DNA from: Tissierellia bacterium
GTDB taxonomy: Bacteria > Bacillota_A > Clostridia > Tissierellales > Peptoniphilaceae
Assembly: GCA_030537695.1 (NCBI GenBank)
Contig: JAUNVJ010000002.1
Span: forward strand, 1,126-65,125
DNA: 64,000 bases
Direction of reading: 5' to 3'
Below, piece by piece: positions 51,154 to 61,202 of the stretch. A program made the translations under genes and the position numbers. The notes beneath the pieces were generated by a model. The model saw only the letters and a program-made list of their open reading frames with translations, did no database searches and had not been told where the DNA came from. How positions within the stretch are numbered: position 1 is the first letter of the stretch; every line of letters begins with the position of its first letter.

Positions 51154-51837
51154 TTACCTTCTTCTTCCAAAAATATCCAATAATCGTACAAATTGACCAA
51201 TTGCCATAAGGGTGGATGCAATATAAGTTAAAGCAGCGGCACTTAGCACTTCTTGGGTGCCTTTTAATTTATCAGGCGGTAATATCCCTTGAGATAAGGC
51301 CAAATGTGCCCTCTTGCTGGCATCAATTTCAACCGGCAAAGTGACAATTTGAAACAACACAGCAAAAAAGAATAGGGCGATTCCTATTTGTGTCAGAGCC
51401 ACGGAAAAGAAAGCACCTAAAATAATCAATGTAAAGCTTAATTGGGTCCCGATATTTGCTAGAGGCACCAGTGAAGCTCTGATTTTGAGAGGTCGATAAT
51501 CCACAGCGTCTTGAATGGCATGACCTACTTCGTGAGCTGCAATGGAAAGACTGGCAACCGAATTAGATTGATAGACTTCTCGGGAAAGATTAAGGGTTTT
51601 GTTCCGGGGATCATAGTGATCTGTCAATTGTCCGGCGATTTGTCGAATTTCTACATCATAAATTCCATGATCTTGTAAAATTTTTCGGGCAACGTCTGCC
51701 CCAGTATAATTCGTTTCACTGGAAATTTTTAAATATTTATTATATGCTGAAGAAATTTTTGACTGAGCATACATCGCCAACAACAAACCCGGCAGGATAT
51801 AAATCCAATAACTCATGCCATAAAAGCCATATAACAT
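51154..51837 (-). CDS. yugP: Zinc-dependent membrane protease (YugP family)
   Basis: A 227-residue membrane protein of PF04298. It has the metalloprotease motif HEVGHAIQDA (after SLSIAA) and hydrophobic segments at the N-terminus, about 130-160, 165-185 and near the C-terminus. The function is unknown. ATG at 51837 is favoured, because the earlier GTG lies in the ATAGGTG ribosome binding site. It is positioned between fmt and rsmB as in other Clostridia. Confidence 0.88.
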   Translation of the reverse strand: MLYGFYGMSYWIYILPGLLLAMYAQSKISSAYNKYLKISSETNYTGADVARKILQDHGIYDVEIRQIAGQLTDHYDPRNKTLNLSREVYQSNSVASLSIAAHEVGHAIQDAVDYRPLKIRASLVPLANIGTQLSFTLIILGAFFSVALTQIGIALFFFAVLFQIVTLPVEIDASKRAHLALSQGILPPDKLKGTQEVLSAAALTYIASTLMAIGQFVRLLDIFGRRR

Positions 51838-51838
51838 A

Positions 51839-52765
51839 TTAATCACCTATCTTCGTATTCTCTTGTAATTGATTTCCCAATAAAAAATCTTTTATCTTCA
51901 TCTTTCGTTTTCCCGGTGCTTGGATTTCCAACACTTCAAGAGCTCCATCCAAGGTTTTTATAATGAGCTGATTTTTTGACCTTATGATCGTCCCAGGTTC
52001 TTTCTGCGAATTTTCACAAAGACCTTTTCCGTCAAAAATTTTTAACATTTTTCCTTTATAATTGATTCTAGCTCCATAGTCAGGAGACAGGGCTCGAATA
52101 TGATTTACCAACTCTTTCGTATTCTCTTTTTCAAAGAGCAGGGGAAAATCCGTCTTCGTTATTTTTTCCGCATAGGTGGCTTCTTTCTCATTTTGAGCCG
52201 TAAAGCTCTCCTGATCATTTTTCATGAGCTCAATAAATTCCATCAGTAATTCTCCACCGATTTCCGAGAGTTCTGTCCGTAATTGACCTGCATTTTTTTC
52301 ATCTATTGCAATTTCTTTCTTTAACGCCATATCTCCAGCATCTAAGCCTTCCGCCATTTTCATAATCGTAATTCCCGTGGTTTCTTCTCCTGCCAAAATC
52401 GCCCGTTCAATAGGAGCTGCACCTCGATAATGAGGTAACAATGATCCATGGACATTGATGGAATACCTTGATGGCAAATCTAGGATTCCTTTTGTCAATA
52501 TCTGTCCATAAGCTGCCACTACAAAGAGATCTCCTTGGGCTTTTTGCAATCGTTCATAGGATGAAAGACTGTTGACATCTTCAGGGGTAAAAACTTCCAA
52601 GCCCAGTTCTAAGGCCTTTTTTTTAATTGGGGAAGGATGAAGTTTCTTTCCACGTCCCTTTCGTGCATCCTGTTGGGTGACGACCAGTACAACTTCTTCT
52701 TGTTCATGCAATCGCTCCAAAATTGGAATTGCAAATTCCGGCGTTCCCATAAAGACAATCCTCAT
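51839..52765 (-). CDS. fmt: Methionyl-tRNA formyltransferase
   Basis: A 308-residue enzyme adding a formyl group to initiator Met-tRNA. It has MGTPEFAIPILERL, the catalytic SINVHGSLLPHYRGAAPI (Asn and His) and GITIMKMAEGLDAGDMAL (Asp). A C-terminal tRNA-binding OB fold follows. It is coupled to def: the starts and stops overlap by 4 bases. Confidence 0.96.
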   Translation of the reverse strand: MRIVFMGTPEFAIPILERLHEQEEVVLVVTQQDARKGRGKKLHPSPIKKKALELGLEVFTPEDVNSLSSYERLQKAQGDLFVVAAYGQILTKGILDLPSRYSINVHGSLLPHYRGAAPIERAILAGEETTGITIMKMAEGLDAGDMALKKEIAIDEKNAGQLRTELSEIGGELLMEFIELMKNDQESFTAQNEKEATYAEKITKTDFPLLFEKENTKELVNHIRALSPDYGARINYKGKMLKIFDGKGLCENSQKEPGTIIRSKNQLIIKTLDGALEVLEIQAPGKRKMKIKDFLLGNQLQENTKIGD

Positions 52766-53241
52766 ACTGCATTCTCATCCTTTTTTTCTATTTCATACAA
52801 TTCAATCACTCGATCGGTATAAAGAATTCCATCCAAATGATCCAACTCATGCTGTATAATACGTGCTAAAAAATCTTTTGCAATGAGATGTTTCTCCCTT
52901 CCTTCAAGGTCTGTGTATACGACTTTTATTTCAGTCGCTCTTTTTACCGTACCTTGTCTGTCCGGCACCGATAGACATCCTTCCATAGCAATCCCTTCCC
53001 CTTCTCGAGTGGTAATCTTCGGATTGATCATATATAGTCGATGATCTTCTCCATCATCGATTGTCACCACTCGTCTTAAGATCCCTACTTGCACCGCCGC
53101 AAGACCGACACCGTCGGCATCATCCATAGTCTCAAACATATCTTCTACCAATATCTTTATTCGATTATCTATTTTTTCAACAATGCGGGATTTTTTACGT
53201 AGAATCGGATCTTCATCGGTTCGAATAACCCGTTTTGCCAT
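52762..53241 (-). CDS. def: Peptide deformylase
   Basis: A 159-residue metal-dependent deformylase removing formyl groups from nascent proteins. The three motifs are GVGLAAVQVG, EGCLSVPD (Cys ligand) and QHELDHLDG (two His and Glu). It pairs functionally with fmt directly downstream. Confidence 0.97.
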   Translation of the reverse strand: MAKRVIRTDEDPILRKKSRIVEKIDNRIKILVEDMFETMDDADGVGLAAVQVGILRRVVTIDDGEDHRLYMINPKITTREGEGIAMEGCLSVPDRQGTVKRATEIKVVYTDLEGREKHLIAKDFLARIIQHELDHLDGILYTDRVIELYEIEKKDENAV

Positions 53242-53252
53242 AATATCACCTT

Positions 53253-55595
53253 CTAAAATTCAATATCTATAAAAACATTATTTCGCTCTACTATTTTACT
53301 CCTTATTAATACCCGTTTCAAAGCATTGATTAACATGGCCTCATCCTCTGGTAGGACTTTTAAAGTAAAACGACTGCGATAGATATTTTTTATACGAGGA
53401 AGAGGTATAATTCGTGTTGTTTCTACTTTCATTTGAACTGTTTCTTTTGAAATATTGTAATAAAAACCATTGATCCACTGTTCGGTAATTTCTTCCTTAG
53501 GGGAGGAAATGGTGATATGAATCAATTTGACAAAGGGAGGATAAGAAAATTGACGTCTTTCTTTTAACTCCGCTTGATAAAATTGAAGATAATTTGTTTC
53601 CGCAGCATATTGAATGGCATAATTCTCAGGATTATAAGTTTGAATGACCACATGACCCCTTTTTTTAGATCGACCGGCTCTTCCCGCTACTTGGGTGATC
53701 AATTGAAATGTCCGTTCCGTAGCCTGATAATCCGATACATAGAGGGATAAATCAGAAGCGATTACCCCTACTAAAGTTACATTGGGAAAGTCAAATCCCT
53801 TCGATACCATTTGTGTGCCGATTACCATATCCACTTCCCGATTTTTGATCTTTTCATAAAAAATATCAAAGGATTGTTTTTTTACCGTCGTATCTCGATC
53901 CATTCTCAAGGTTCGAATTCCGGGAAATAATTTGTGAACTTCTTCTTCCACTTTTTGAGTTCCGATGCCAAATTCTTTAATATATTTGCTACCACATTCT
54001 GGACAAGAGGAAGGAAGGGGTTTCGTTGCACCGCAATAATGACAGATCAATCGATGTTTCGCCTTATGGTAGGTCATGGAAATATCACAATTTTCACATT
54101 TTATCACATGGCCACAATTGCGACAGGACACAAAAGTTGAAAAACCTCTTCGATTTAAAAATAGGATGATCTGTTCCTTTTGTTTCAGTTTTTCTTCCAA
54201 TCGTTTTTGCAATAGGGTGCTAAAAATTGACACATTTCCCCGCATTAATTCTTGTCTTAAGTCTACAATTTCTGTCATGGGCAAATGGGCTCCTTCCGAA
54301 GCTCGATTATATAGGGTCGCCAAATGGTAGATTCCCTTAGTGGCTTTATAATAGCGCTCTACGGAAGGAGTCGCTGAACCCAACACCACTTTACCCCGAT
54401 CTTGCATCCGTTTGATCGCAACTTCCACCGTATCATATTTTAAACCGTTATGAAAATCATAGGAGGAATCATGTTCTTCGTCGATGATGATCATTTGTAA
54501 ATTGTCAAAAGGAGCAAATACTGCAGATCGAACTCCAACCACAATTTGAACCTCATTATTTTTTATACGACGGTATTCATCATACCGTTCCCCAGGAGAC
54601 AGTTTGGAATGTAAAATTGAAACCTCTTCCCCAAATCGGGATTTAAATCGCTGGATCATCTGGGGAGTCAATCCGATTTCAGGTACTAAAACGATCACCT
54701 GTCCTTTTTGCTCCAACACTTTTTTTGTCAAGTGAAGATAGACTTCGGTCTTTCCGCTACCTGTCAATCCATGGAGCAAACTGACCTCTTTAGAAGTAGA
54801 AATAATCGATTGAAAAGCTTCCTGTTGCTCCGAGTTTAAAATATGAAATTCTTTTTTTTCTCCGGGAGAACTTGCCTTCCGATAGACTTCCTGATCGTAA
54901 ATTGTTACTAGTTTTTTCTTATTCAAAGATTGAATCGGAGAATTGGATATTTTTAATTCCATCAAGAGATCTTTTTGAGGCGTCGGTCCTTTTTCTTGTA
55001 AATATTGATACACTTTCCTTTGTTTTTCCGGAAGATTTTTCAATTGATCTGGAAGAAGATGAGAATGAACGGATACATACTTTATGGTCTTCATTTTGAT
55101 CTTCGTCATCGATACGTATTTTAAATCAATCATTTTCTTGTCATAGTAATATTTAGCTTGGTTTTGTTCTTCCGTTGAAAGAGCTTCATAATATTTCTTT
55201 TTTTTCACGATCTTTAAAAAGGTAGGATCTAACTCTTCTTTTTGCAGGGGATTAATTTGTCGCCGGATGACTTTAAGATTGCCAGGTGGCAGTACCGGTG
55301 CGAAAGCTTTGGAAAAACCCAGTAAATATCTCTTCTTCATCCACAAGGCCAATTGGATTAATTCCTGGCTGATAATGGGATCTGGATCCAATACTTTGTC
55401 AATTTTTTTTATAGTATCTTTAAATTTTCCTTCATAAGTTTCCCTCACTTGAAGAACGATCCCTATCCGAACTCCCTTTCCAAAGGATACTTGAACTCTT
55501 TGCCCGATTTCCAATTCCATTCCTTCAGGAATTTGATAGGTATAGAGAATATCAATTTTTTTATAATTATTTTCTATAAAAACATGAGCATACAT
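53253..55595 (-). CDS. priA: Primosomal protein N' (PriA helicase)
   Basis: A 780-residue 3'-5' helicase that restarts stalled replication forks. It has an N-terminal 3'-end binding domain and Walker A GLTGSGKTEVYL. Motif II is DEEHDSSYDFHNGLKYDTVEVA, in which the common SYKQ reads SYDF. The zinc-binding Cys array is CRNCGHVIKCENCDISM, then CHYCGATKPLPSSCPECGS. GTQMVSKGFDFPNVTLVGV and VAGRAGRS complete the C-terminal helicase lobe. It starts a priA-def-fmt-yugP-rsmB operon, downstream of a terminator after coaBC. Confidence 0.96.
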   Translation of the reverse strand: MYAHVFIENNYKKIDILYTYQIPEGMELEIGQRVQVSFGKGVRIGIVLQVRETYEGKFKDTIKKIDKVLDPDPIISQELIQLALWMKKRYLLGFSKAFAPVLPPGNLKVIRRQINPLQKEELDPTFLKIVKKKKYYEALSTEEQNQAKYYYDKKMIDLKYVSMTKIKMKTIKYVSVHSHLLPDQLKNLPEKQRKVYQYLQEKGPTPQKDLLMELKISNSPIQSLNKKKLVTIYDQEVYRKASSPGEKKEFHILNSEQQEAFQSIISTSKEVSLLHGLTGSGKTEVYLHLTKKVLEQKGQVIVLVPEIGLTPQMIQRFKSRFGEEVSILHSKLSPGERYDEYRRIKNNEVQIVVGVRSAVFAPFDNLQMIIIDEEHDSSYDFHNGLKYDTVEVAIKRMQDRGKVVLGSATPSVERYYKATKGIYHLATLYNRASEGAHLPMTEIVDLRQELMRGNVSIFSTLLQKRLEEKLKQKEQIILFLNRRGFSTFVSCRNCGHVIKCENCDISMTYHKAKHRLICHYCGATKPLPSSCPECGSKYIKEFGIGTQKVEEEVHKLFPGIRTLRMDRDTTVKKQSFDIFYEKIKNREVDMVIGTQMVSKGFDFPNVTLVGVIASDLSLYVSDYQATERTFQLITQVAGRAGRSKKRGHVVIQTYNPENYAIQYAAETNYLQFYQAELKERRQFSYPPFVKLIHITISSPKEEITEQWINGFYYNISKETVQMKVETTRIIPLPRIKNIYRSRFTLKVLPEDEAMLINALKRVLIRSKIVERNNVFIDIEF

Positions 55596-55609
55596 AGCAT
55601 CCCACCTAA

Positions 55610-55634
55610 CAAAAAAGCTAGAGAAACTCTAGCT
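55610..55634 (-). terminator. Terminator of the yicC-gmk-rpoZ-coaBC run
   Basis: Stem AGCTAGAG/CTCTAGCT with a 3-base loop and a run of six T on the minus strand; it includes the TAG stop of coaBC. Confidence 0.88.
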
Positions 55635-56822
55635 CATCAAATCTACCACATGATCTATAATTTTTTCTGCCAATTGATCCTTGCTCATAATCTCAAGATC
55701 TTTTACATGATTGTCATCAATCAAACTGGCAATATTCGTATCCGTTCCGAATCCGGCACCTTTTGTTTTAATATTATTTACGACAATAAAATCCAGATTC
55801 TTAGATTTTAATTTGCCTTTGGCATAATCGTAAATATTTGTCGACTCTGCTGCAAATCCTACCATAATCTGACCTTGTTTTCGTTGTCCATAATATTTTG
55901 CAATATCGGGAGTCCTTTCCAATGGAATTTCCGTCAAGTCTTCGCTTCCGGTTTTTTTAATTTTTTCATCACTATAAGAAGCCGGCCGATAGTCTGCTGG
56001 AGCCGCTGCTTTGATTAAGCAGTCACAGTGATCAAAATATTTTCCTACGGCTTCAAACATCTCTTCCGTCGTGGTCACTTTTTCCAATACATCAACCTCA
56101 GGAGGAGTGATCGATGTAGGACCGGAAATTAAAATGACCTTTGCCCCTCTATTTTTCGCATTTCTTGCAAGAGCATAACCCATCTTTCCACTGGAGTGAT
56201 TCGTTAAGTATCGTACAGGATCTAAGGCTTCCTGCGTCGGTCCTGAAGTAATGACGAAAGTCTTGTCTTTCAAATCCTTGGTGGTTAACGCTTGATCGAT
56301 GGCTTGGACAATTTTTTTTGGCGAAATCATTTTTCCGCTACCTCGGTCTCCACAGGCCAATAGATCTTCTTCTGTGGGCAAAATTAAAACGCCTCGTTTT
56401 TCCAAGATTTTCATATTGTCTTTATTTCCTTGAGATTCCAGCATATAGGTATTCATGGCCGGTGCAATCAACACCGGACAGCGAGAGGCCATATAGACGG
56501 TGGAAAGCATATCGTCTGCAATTCCATGGGCAAATTTTCCAATAATATTTGCCGTTGCTGGGGCAATGACAAAGACATCTGCCCATTTTGCCAAGGAAAT
56601 ATGTTCTACATCCATATTGTGGACTTGTTCGAACATCTTGTCATGAACCACATGATTGGACATGGTTTGCATAGTCAATGGTGTAATAAATTCCGTTGCT
56701 GCTTTCGTCATGATCACTTTAACTTCTGCTCCATATTTTCGTAGGAGACTACAGATTTCAGGGGCTTTATAACAGGCAATGCTACCTGTGACACCTAATA
56801 GGATATTTTTTCCCTTTAACAT
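55629..56822 (-). CDS. coaBC: Bifunctional phosphopantothenoylcysteine decarboxylase/synthetase
   Basis: A 397-residue fusion enzyme. The CoaC flavoprotein half (to about 185) has GVTGSIACYKAPEI, the active-site His in MDVEHISLAKWAD, and IAPAMNTYML. The CoaB half has ITSGPTQEALDPVRYLTNHSSGKMG and AAAPADYRP...KIKK. It makes 4'-phosphopantetheine for CoaD. ATG at 56822 has GAGG upstream. It overlaps the rpoZ region closely (rpoZ stops at 56824). Confidence 0.96.
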   Translation of the reverse strand: MLKGKNILLGVTGSIACYKAPEICSLLRKYGAEVKVIMTKAATEFITPLTMQTMSNHVVHDKMFEQVHNMDVEHISLAKWADVFVIAPATANIIGKFAHGIADDMLSTVYMASRCPVLIAPAMNTYMLESQGNKDNMKILEKRGVLILPTEEDLLACGDRGSGKMISPKKIVQAIDQALTTKDLKDKTFVITSGPTQEALDPVRYLTNHSSGKMGYALARNAKNRGAKVILISGPTSITPPEVDVLEKVTTTEEMFEAVGKYFDHCDCLIKAAAPADYRPASYSDEKIKKTGSEDLTEIPLERTPDIAKYYGQRKQGQIMVGFAAESTNIYDYAKGKLKSKNLDFIVVNNIKTKGAGFGTDTNIASLIDDNHVKDLEIMSKDQLAEKIIDHVVDLMS

Positions 56823-56823
56823 A

Positions 56824-57126
56824 TTATTCCTCTTCTTCGTCTCCATCAATTTTTTCTTGAATCATTTTTGCTTTTAATTCTTCCACCATTTCCAATCGTT
56901 CTTTTTCAATCTTCAATGCATATTGTCGGTCTGTCATATGTTCACCAAATACGATTTTTCCTCTCAGGACTTCTTTGATCGCAGTGGTAACCGGTTTTTC
57001 GTTTTCGGCATCTATTAACGGAGGTTCTCCATCTACCAATTTTCTAGCTCTTTTCGATACTAACATAACCAGTTCATAGCGTGAATCTGTCACTTTCTTT
57101 ATTTCTTCAAAAGAAGGTATTCTCAT
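56824..57126 (-). CDS. rpoZ: DNA-directed RNA polymerase omega subunit
   Basis: A 100-residue omega subunit: IPSFEEIKKVTDSRYELVMLVSKRARKL, then KPVTTAIKEVLRGKIVF. It stabilises RNA polymerase. The C-terminal 25 residues are charged and extend beyond the usual core. It lies 3 bases after gmk in the standard gmk-rpoZ-coaBC order. Confidence 0.94.
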   Translation of the reverse strand: MRIPSFEEIKKVTDSRYELVMLVSKRARKLVDGEPPLIDAENEKPVTTAIKEVLRGKIVFGEHMTDRQYALKIEKERLEMVEELKAKMIQEKIDGDEEEE

Positions 57127-57129
57127 AAT

Positions 57130-57747
57130 CTACTCCTCTATCTTATCTGCTTTAACTTCTTCTTTTATATTTTTATGTCTTTTTACTCGCAATTTTTCTG
57201 CTGCAATAATATTTTCAATATCAATGACCGCTTGATCCACGGTATTGTTGACGACAAAGTAATCATATTCTCCCACAAAATCCAGTTCTTTAAAGGCATT
57301 TTTAAACCGGGTATTGATTTCTTCTTCTGTTTCTGTATCTCGTCGAATCAATCGTTGACGGAGTTCATCCATCGTTGGTGGAATCAAAAAGATAAATACG
57401 GCTTCTTTGTATTTTTCTTTAATTTGCAATGCTCCTTGTACATCGATTTCCAAAAGGACGATTTCTCCCTTTTCAATCTCATCCATCACAAATTGTTTCG
57501 GCGTTCCATAATAATTACTGTGAACAAAGGCGTGCTCCAATAACTCGTTATTTTCCACCATATCTTCAAATTCTTCAATAGAGGTAAAAAAATAATTTTC
57601 ACCATTTACTTCCCCCGGTCTAGGGGTTCGTGTCGTAACGGAAGTTGAAAAAACAATTTCGTTATTTTTTTCCATTAAAGCTTCACTTACTGTTCCTTTC
57701 CCACTTCCTGAAGGCCCTGACAATACTAATAAAAACCCTTTTGCCAA
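57130..57747 (-). CDS. gmk: Guanylate kinase
   Basis: A 205-residue kinase making GDP from GMP. The P-loop is LSGPSGSGKGTVSEAL, and the GMP-binding region includes SVTTRTPRPGEVNGENYFF and VLLEIDVQGALQIKE. The start codon is TTG at 57747, with GGTG 5 bases before it. In many Firmicutes remA (DUF370) lies between yicC and gmk; here the gap is only 92 bases and holds no such gene. Confidence 0.95.
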   Translation of the reverse strand: MAKGFLLVLSGPSGSGKGTVSEALMEKNNEIVFSTSVTTRTPRPGEVNGENYFFTSIEEFEDMVENNELLEHAFVHSNYYGTPKQFVMDEIEKGEIVLLEIDVQGALQIKEKYKEAVFIFLIPPTMDELRQRLIRRDTETEEEINTRFKNAFKELDFVGEYDYFVVNNTVDQAVIDIENIIAAEKLRVKRHKNIKEEVKADKIEE

Positions 57748-57839
57748 ACTTTCACCATCCTTATCGATTGGTCCTTGAAAATCGTATCTATTTTGATCTC
57801 TCGTGTCGATTTCTTCATCAATTCTTTTATGATCATGCT

Positions 57840-58715
57840 TTATTCAATATTTTGAATCTGTTCCCTTAGTTTTTCGATTTCCGTCTTTAAATCCACAACC
57901 CAATTTAAAATATCCATATCCGAAGTTTTGGAACCGATGGTATTGGTTTCACGATTTAATTCTTGAAGTAAAAAATCTAATTTGCGTCCAACAGGTTCTG
58001 ATGAACTCATTATATCATTAAATTGGTCGATGTGCAGATTTAATCTAGTGACTTCTTCATCAATTGATAATTTATCCATCATCAGGACAATTTCAGTGGT
58101 TAACCGAGGTAGGTCCAATTCATCCTCTTTCACATTTTCCGCTATTTTTAATCGTAGTTTTTCTTGATTTTCTTCTAAAACCTTCGGTGCCTTTTTTTGA
58201 ATACAATTAGCTATTTCAAAAATTTTATTTAATTTCAGTTTAAAATCTTTTTTTAAATTTTCACCTTCACGCTCTCGCATAGTCAAAAAGGCATTCAATG
58301 CTTTCTCCAATGCCTCGAAAACCAAAGCGTGTAATTCTTCTTCTCCCTCTTCCATTTCATGTTCCAAAATAATTCCGTCTGTTCTCAATAATTGGCCAAT
58401 GGTTATATGATCTTCTAACTTTAAATGATCTTTAATTTTTTGTGCTGCATGGTAATATTTTTGAGCCAAATCCAAATCCACTTCTAGAGTTTTTCCCTTG
58501 GAACTTAAATACGTTAAATTAATATAGACATCTATTTTCCCACGAGAGACTCTTTCTTTAATCTGTCGTTTGACTTGATCTTCAATGGAAAATAAAATGC
58601 GAGGCATGCGCAAGTTTATATCACAGTATCTATGATTTACGGATTTCATTTCTACTTTGATATAGTAATTATCGTTTTCTACTTCGCCCAGGCCATAACC
58701 TGTCATGCTTTTCAT
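57840..58715 (-). CDS. yicC: YicC family endoribonuclease
   Basis: A 291-residue YicC-family protein: MKSMTGYGLGEVENDNYYIKVEMKSVNHRYCDI at the start, ISRG-type VSRGKIDVYINL, and the C-terminal EPVGRKLDFLLQELNRETNTIGSK. Family members are endoribonucleases acting on small RNAs. GGAG precedes ATG. It heads the yicC-gmk-rpoZ-coaBC run. Confidence 0.92.
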   Translation of the reverse strand: MKSMTGYGLGEVENDNYYIKVEMKSVNHRYCDINLRMPRILFSIEDQVKRQIKERVSRGKIDVYINLTYLSSKGKTLEVDLDLAQKYYHAAQKIKDHLKLEDHITIGQLLRTDGIILEHEMEEGEEELHALVFEALEKALNAFLTMREREGENLKKDFKLKLNKIFEIANCIQKKAPKVLEENQEKLRLKIAENVKEDELDLPRLTTEIVLMMDKLSIDEEVTRLNLHIDQFNDIMSSSEPVGRKLDFLLQELNRETNTIGSKTSDMDILNWVVDLKTEIEKLREQIQNIE

Positions 58716-58738
58716 ATCGTTCTCCTTTTGATAATAAA

Positions 58739-58766
58739 ATGCACTTCACCACTTGGTGGAGTGCAT
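58739..58766 (-). terminator. Terminator of asnS-leuS
   Basis: Stem ATGCACT-CACCA/TGGTG-AGTGCAT with a T-rich tail on the minus strand, 8 bases after the leuS stop. Confidence 0.82.
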
Positions 58767-58773
58767 TTCATAT

Positions 58774-61191
58774 TTATTTTACTACAATATTAAATATTTT
58801 ACCGGGCACATAGATCTCTTTGACAATCGTTTTATTTTCTGTATTTCTTTCATAGGCTTCATGATCCGTAACGATTTCCAAAATTTCTTCTTTAGATGCT
58901 TCACGAGGAGCTTCTACGGTAAAGCGCACTTTTCCATTGAATTGAATTGGAATTTCAACGATATCATCGATGGTTTTAGACTCGTCATAGACAGGCCAAG
59001 TCTGTTCATGGAGATAGCCGCCTAATTCATTTTCTTCCCATAATTCCTCTGTAATATGAGGTGCTACCGGATTTAATAACATCAAGTACGTTCTAAAATC
59101 CTTTTTCGTCAATGATCCATGGGCATTAAAGTCGTTTAATAAGCTCATCAGTGCAGCAATTGCAGTGTTGGCTTTTAAGTGTTCATAATCATAGGATACT
59201 TTTTTAATCGTCTTATGGATATTGGATTCCAATTGGGCCGTGTATTGTTCTCCATCCACTAAATGTTCCTGTAGTTTCCAAACACGTTCTAGATAACGAC
59301 GACATCCTTTCACGCCGTTTTCGCTCCAGGACACGCTTTTTTCAAAATCTCCAATAAACATCTCATAAGTTCGTAAAGTATCTGCTCCGTATTTATGAAC
59401 GATCTCATCGGGATTAACCACATTTCCACGACTTTTACTCATCTTTTCATTATTACTGCCCAAGATCATACCATGGGATGTTCTTTTTTTATAGGGTTCA
59501 TTCGTGGGTACTACGTCGATATCATAGAGGAATTTATACCAGAATCGAGAGTAGAGTAAATGTAATGTGGTATGCTCCATTCCTCCATTGTACCAATCCA
59601 CGGGCATCCAATATTTCAAAGCATCTTTATCGGCTAAAGCTTGATCATTATGAGGATCGCAATAGCGTAAAAAGTACCAGGAAGAGCCGGCCCATTGAGG
59701 CATGGTATCCGTTTCTCGATGTGCAGGAGCCCCACATTTTGGACAGGTTGTCTCTACCCAATCTGTCATTTTTGCCAAAGGAGACTGGCCATCGTCTGTG
59801 GGTTCATAATTTTCCACTTCCGGTAAAATCAGTGGTAATTCTTCTTCAGGAAGGGGTTGCCAACCACAAGTATCACAGTGCACCAATGGAATCGGCTCTC
59901 CCCAATATCTCTGTCTGGAAAAAACCCAATCTCGTAGTTTATAATTGATGGTTCCCTTTCCTAAATGGTGATCTTCCAGATATTTCGTCATTGTGACAAT
60001 AGCTTCTTTGACCGGCAAACCGTTGATAATTTCAGAATTAGCCATAATCCCATGATCCGTATCCACTACGGCAGCTTCTGATATATCGGCATCTTCAATT
60101 ACAGGAACAATTTTAAGTCCAAATTTTTTAGCAAATTCGTAATCTCGTTGGTCATGGGCAGGCACAGCCATTATTGCTCCTGTTCCGTATCCCATCAGTA
60201 CATAATCCGAGATCCAAATGGGAATTTCTTCCTTGGAAAGGGGATTTATAACGGTAATTCCTTTGATTTCCACTCCGGTTTTTTCTTTTTCATTGGATAA
60301 TTCCGTCCGTTCAAAGTCAGATTTTTTACCACATTCTTCTCGATATTCCAATACTTCATCTATATTTACAATATCTTTGGCATATTTGTCGATAATGGGA
60401 TGTTCCGGTGCGATGACCATATAGGTAGCTCCATAAATCGTGTCGGGACGAGTGGTAAAAACTTCCAAATTTTCTTCTTTATCTTTTAGAGGAAAATAAA
60501 TTTGAGCTCCTTCACTCCGTCCGATCCAGTTGGTTTGCTGTATTTTGACCGGATTGATATAGTCCAAATCCTTTAAATCATCAATTAGTCGTTGAGCATA
60601 TTCGGTAATTTTTAACATCCATTGAGATTTTACCTTTCGGACTACTTCATGGCCGCATCGTTCACAATTTCCATTGACAACTTCTTCATTGGCTAGTCCG
60701 ATCTTACAGGAAGGACACCAATTAATCGGCATTTCTTGCTTATATGCAAGCCCTTTTTTATACAGTTGCAAAAAGATCCATTGTGTCCATTTATAATACT
60801 CCGGATCCGTCGTATTGATTTCACGAGACCAATCGAAGGAAAAACCAATGGATTTTAATTGCTTTTTAAAATTCTTAATATTATTCTTTGTGACAATGGC
60901 TGGATGGATTTTATTTTTTATGGCATAATTTTCCGTTGGCAGACCAAAGGCATCCCAACCCATGGGAAATAATACATTATATCCTTCGTATCTCCTTTTG
61001 CGGGAAACAATATCCAATGCGGTATAGGGTCTAGGATGACCTACATGTAGACCTTGTCCGCTGGGATAGGGAAATTCCACCAATGCATAGAATTTTTCTT
61101 TATCGTAATCATTCTCAGTTACATAGGTACCATGTTCATCCCAAAAATCCTGCCACTTTTTTTCGATTATATTCGGTTTATATTCCTTCAT
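58774..61191 (-). CDS. leuS: Leucyl-tRNA synthetase
   Basis: An 805-residue class I synthetase charging tRNA-Leu. It has the HIGH-type motif HVGH (49-52) in [16 protein letters not shown], a zinc module CPSC...CERCG near 155, an editing CP1 insertion ([30 protein letters not shown]) and [10 protein letters not shown] in the last third. It starts 11 bases after asnS and shares its transcript. No T-box leader is seen. Confidence 0.97.
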   Translation of the reverse strand: MKEYKPNIIEKKWQDFWDEHGTYVTENDYDKEKFYALVEFPYPSGQGLHVGHPRPYTALDIVSRKRRYEGYNVLFPMGWDAFGLPTENYAIKNKIHPAIVTKNNIKNFKKQLKSIGFSFDWSREINTTDPEYYKWTQWIFLQLYKKGLAYKQEMPINWCPSCKIGLANEEVVNGNCERCGHEVVRKVKSQWMLKITEYAQRLIDDLKDLDYINPVKIQQTNWIGRSEGAQIYFPLKDKEENLEVFTTRPDTIYGATYMVIAPEHPIIDKYAKDIVNIDEVLEYREECGKKSDFERTELSNEKEKTGVEIKGITVINPLSKEEIPIWISDYVLMGYGTGAIMAVPAHDQRDYEFAKKFGLKIVPVIEDADISEAAVVDTDHGIMANSEIINGLPVKEAIVTMTKYLEDHHLGKGTINYKLRDWVFSRQRYWGEPIPLVHCDTCGWQPLPEEELPLILPEVENYEPTDDGQSPLAKMTDWVETTCPKCGAPAHRETDTMPQWAGSSWYFLRYCDPHNDQALADKDALKYWMPVDWYNGGMEHTTLHLLYSRFWYKFLYDIDVVPTNEPYKKRTSHGMILGSNNEKMSKSRGNVVNPDEIVHKYGADTLRTYEMFIGDFEKSVSWSENGVKGCRRYLERVWKLQEHLVDGEQYTAQLESNIHKTIKKVSYDYEHLKANTAIAALMSLLNDFNAHGSLTKKDFRTYLMLLNPVAPHITEELWEENELGGYLHEQTWPVYDESKTIDDIVEIPIQFNGKVRFTVEAPREASKEEILEIVTDHEAYERNTENKTIVKEIYVPGKIFNIVVK

Positions 61192-61202
61192 CTTCTTCTC
61201 CT

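Noticed and set aside
57175..57543. 122-codon plus-strand open frame
   Set aside because: Antisense to gmk; low-complexity Phe/Ile-rich product typical of shadow frames in AT-rich DNA.
59478..59948. 156-codon plus-strand open frame
   Set aside because: It lies wholly antisense to leuS, whose reading frame is fully conserved with all synthetase motifs; the antisense product has no recognisable features.
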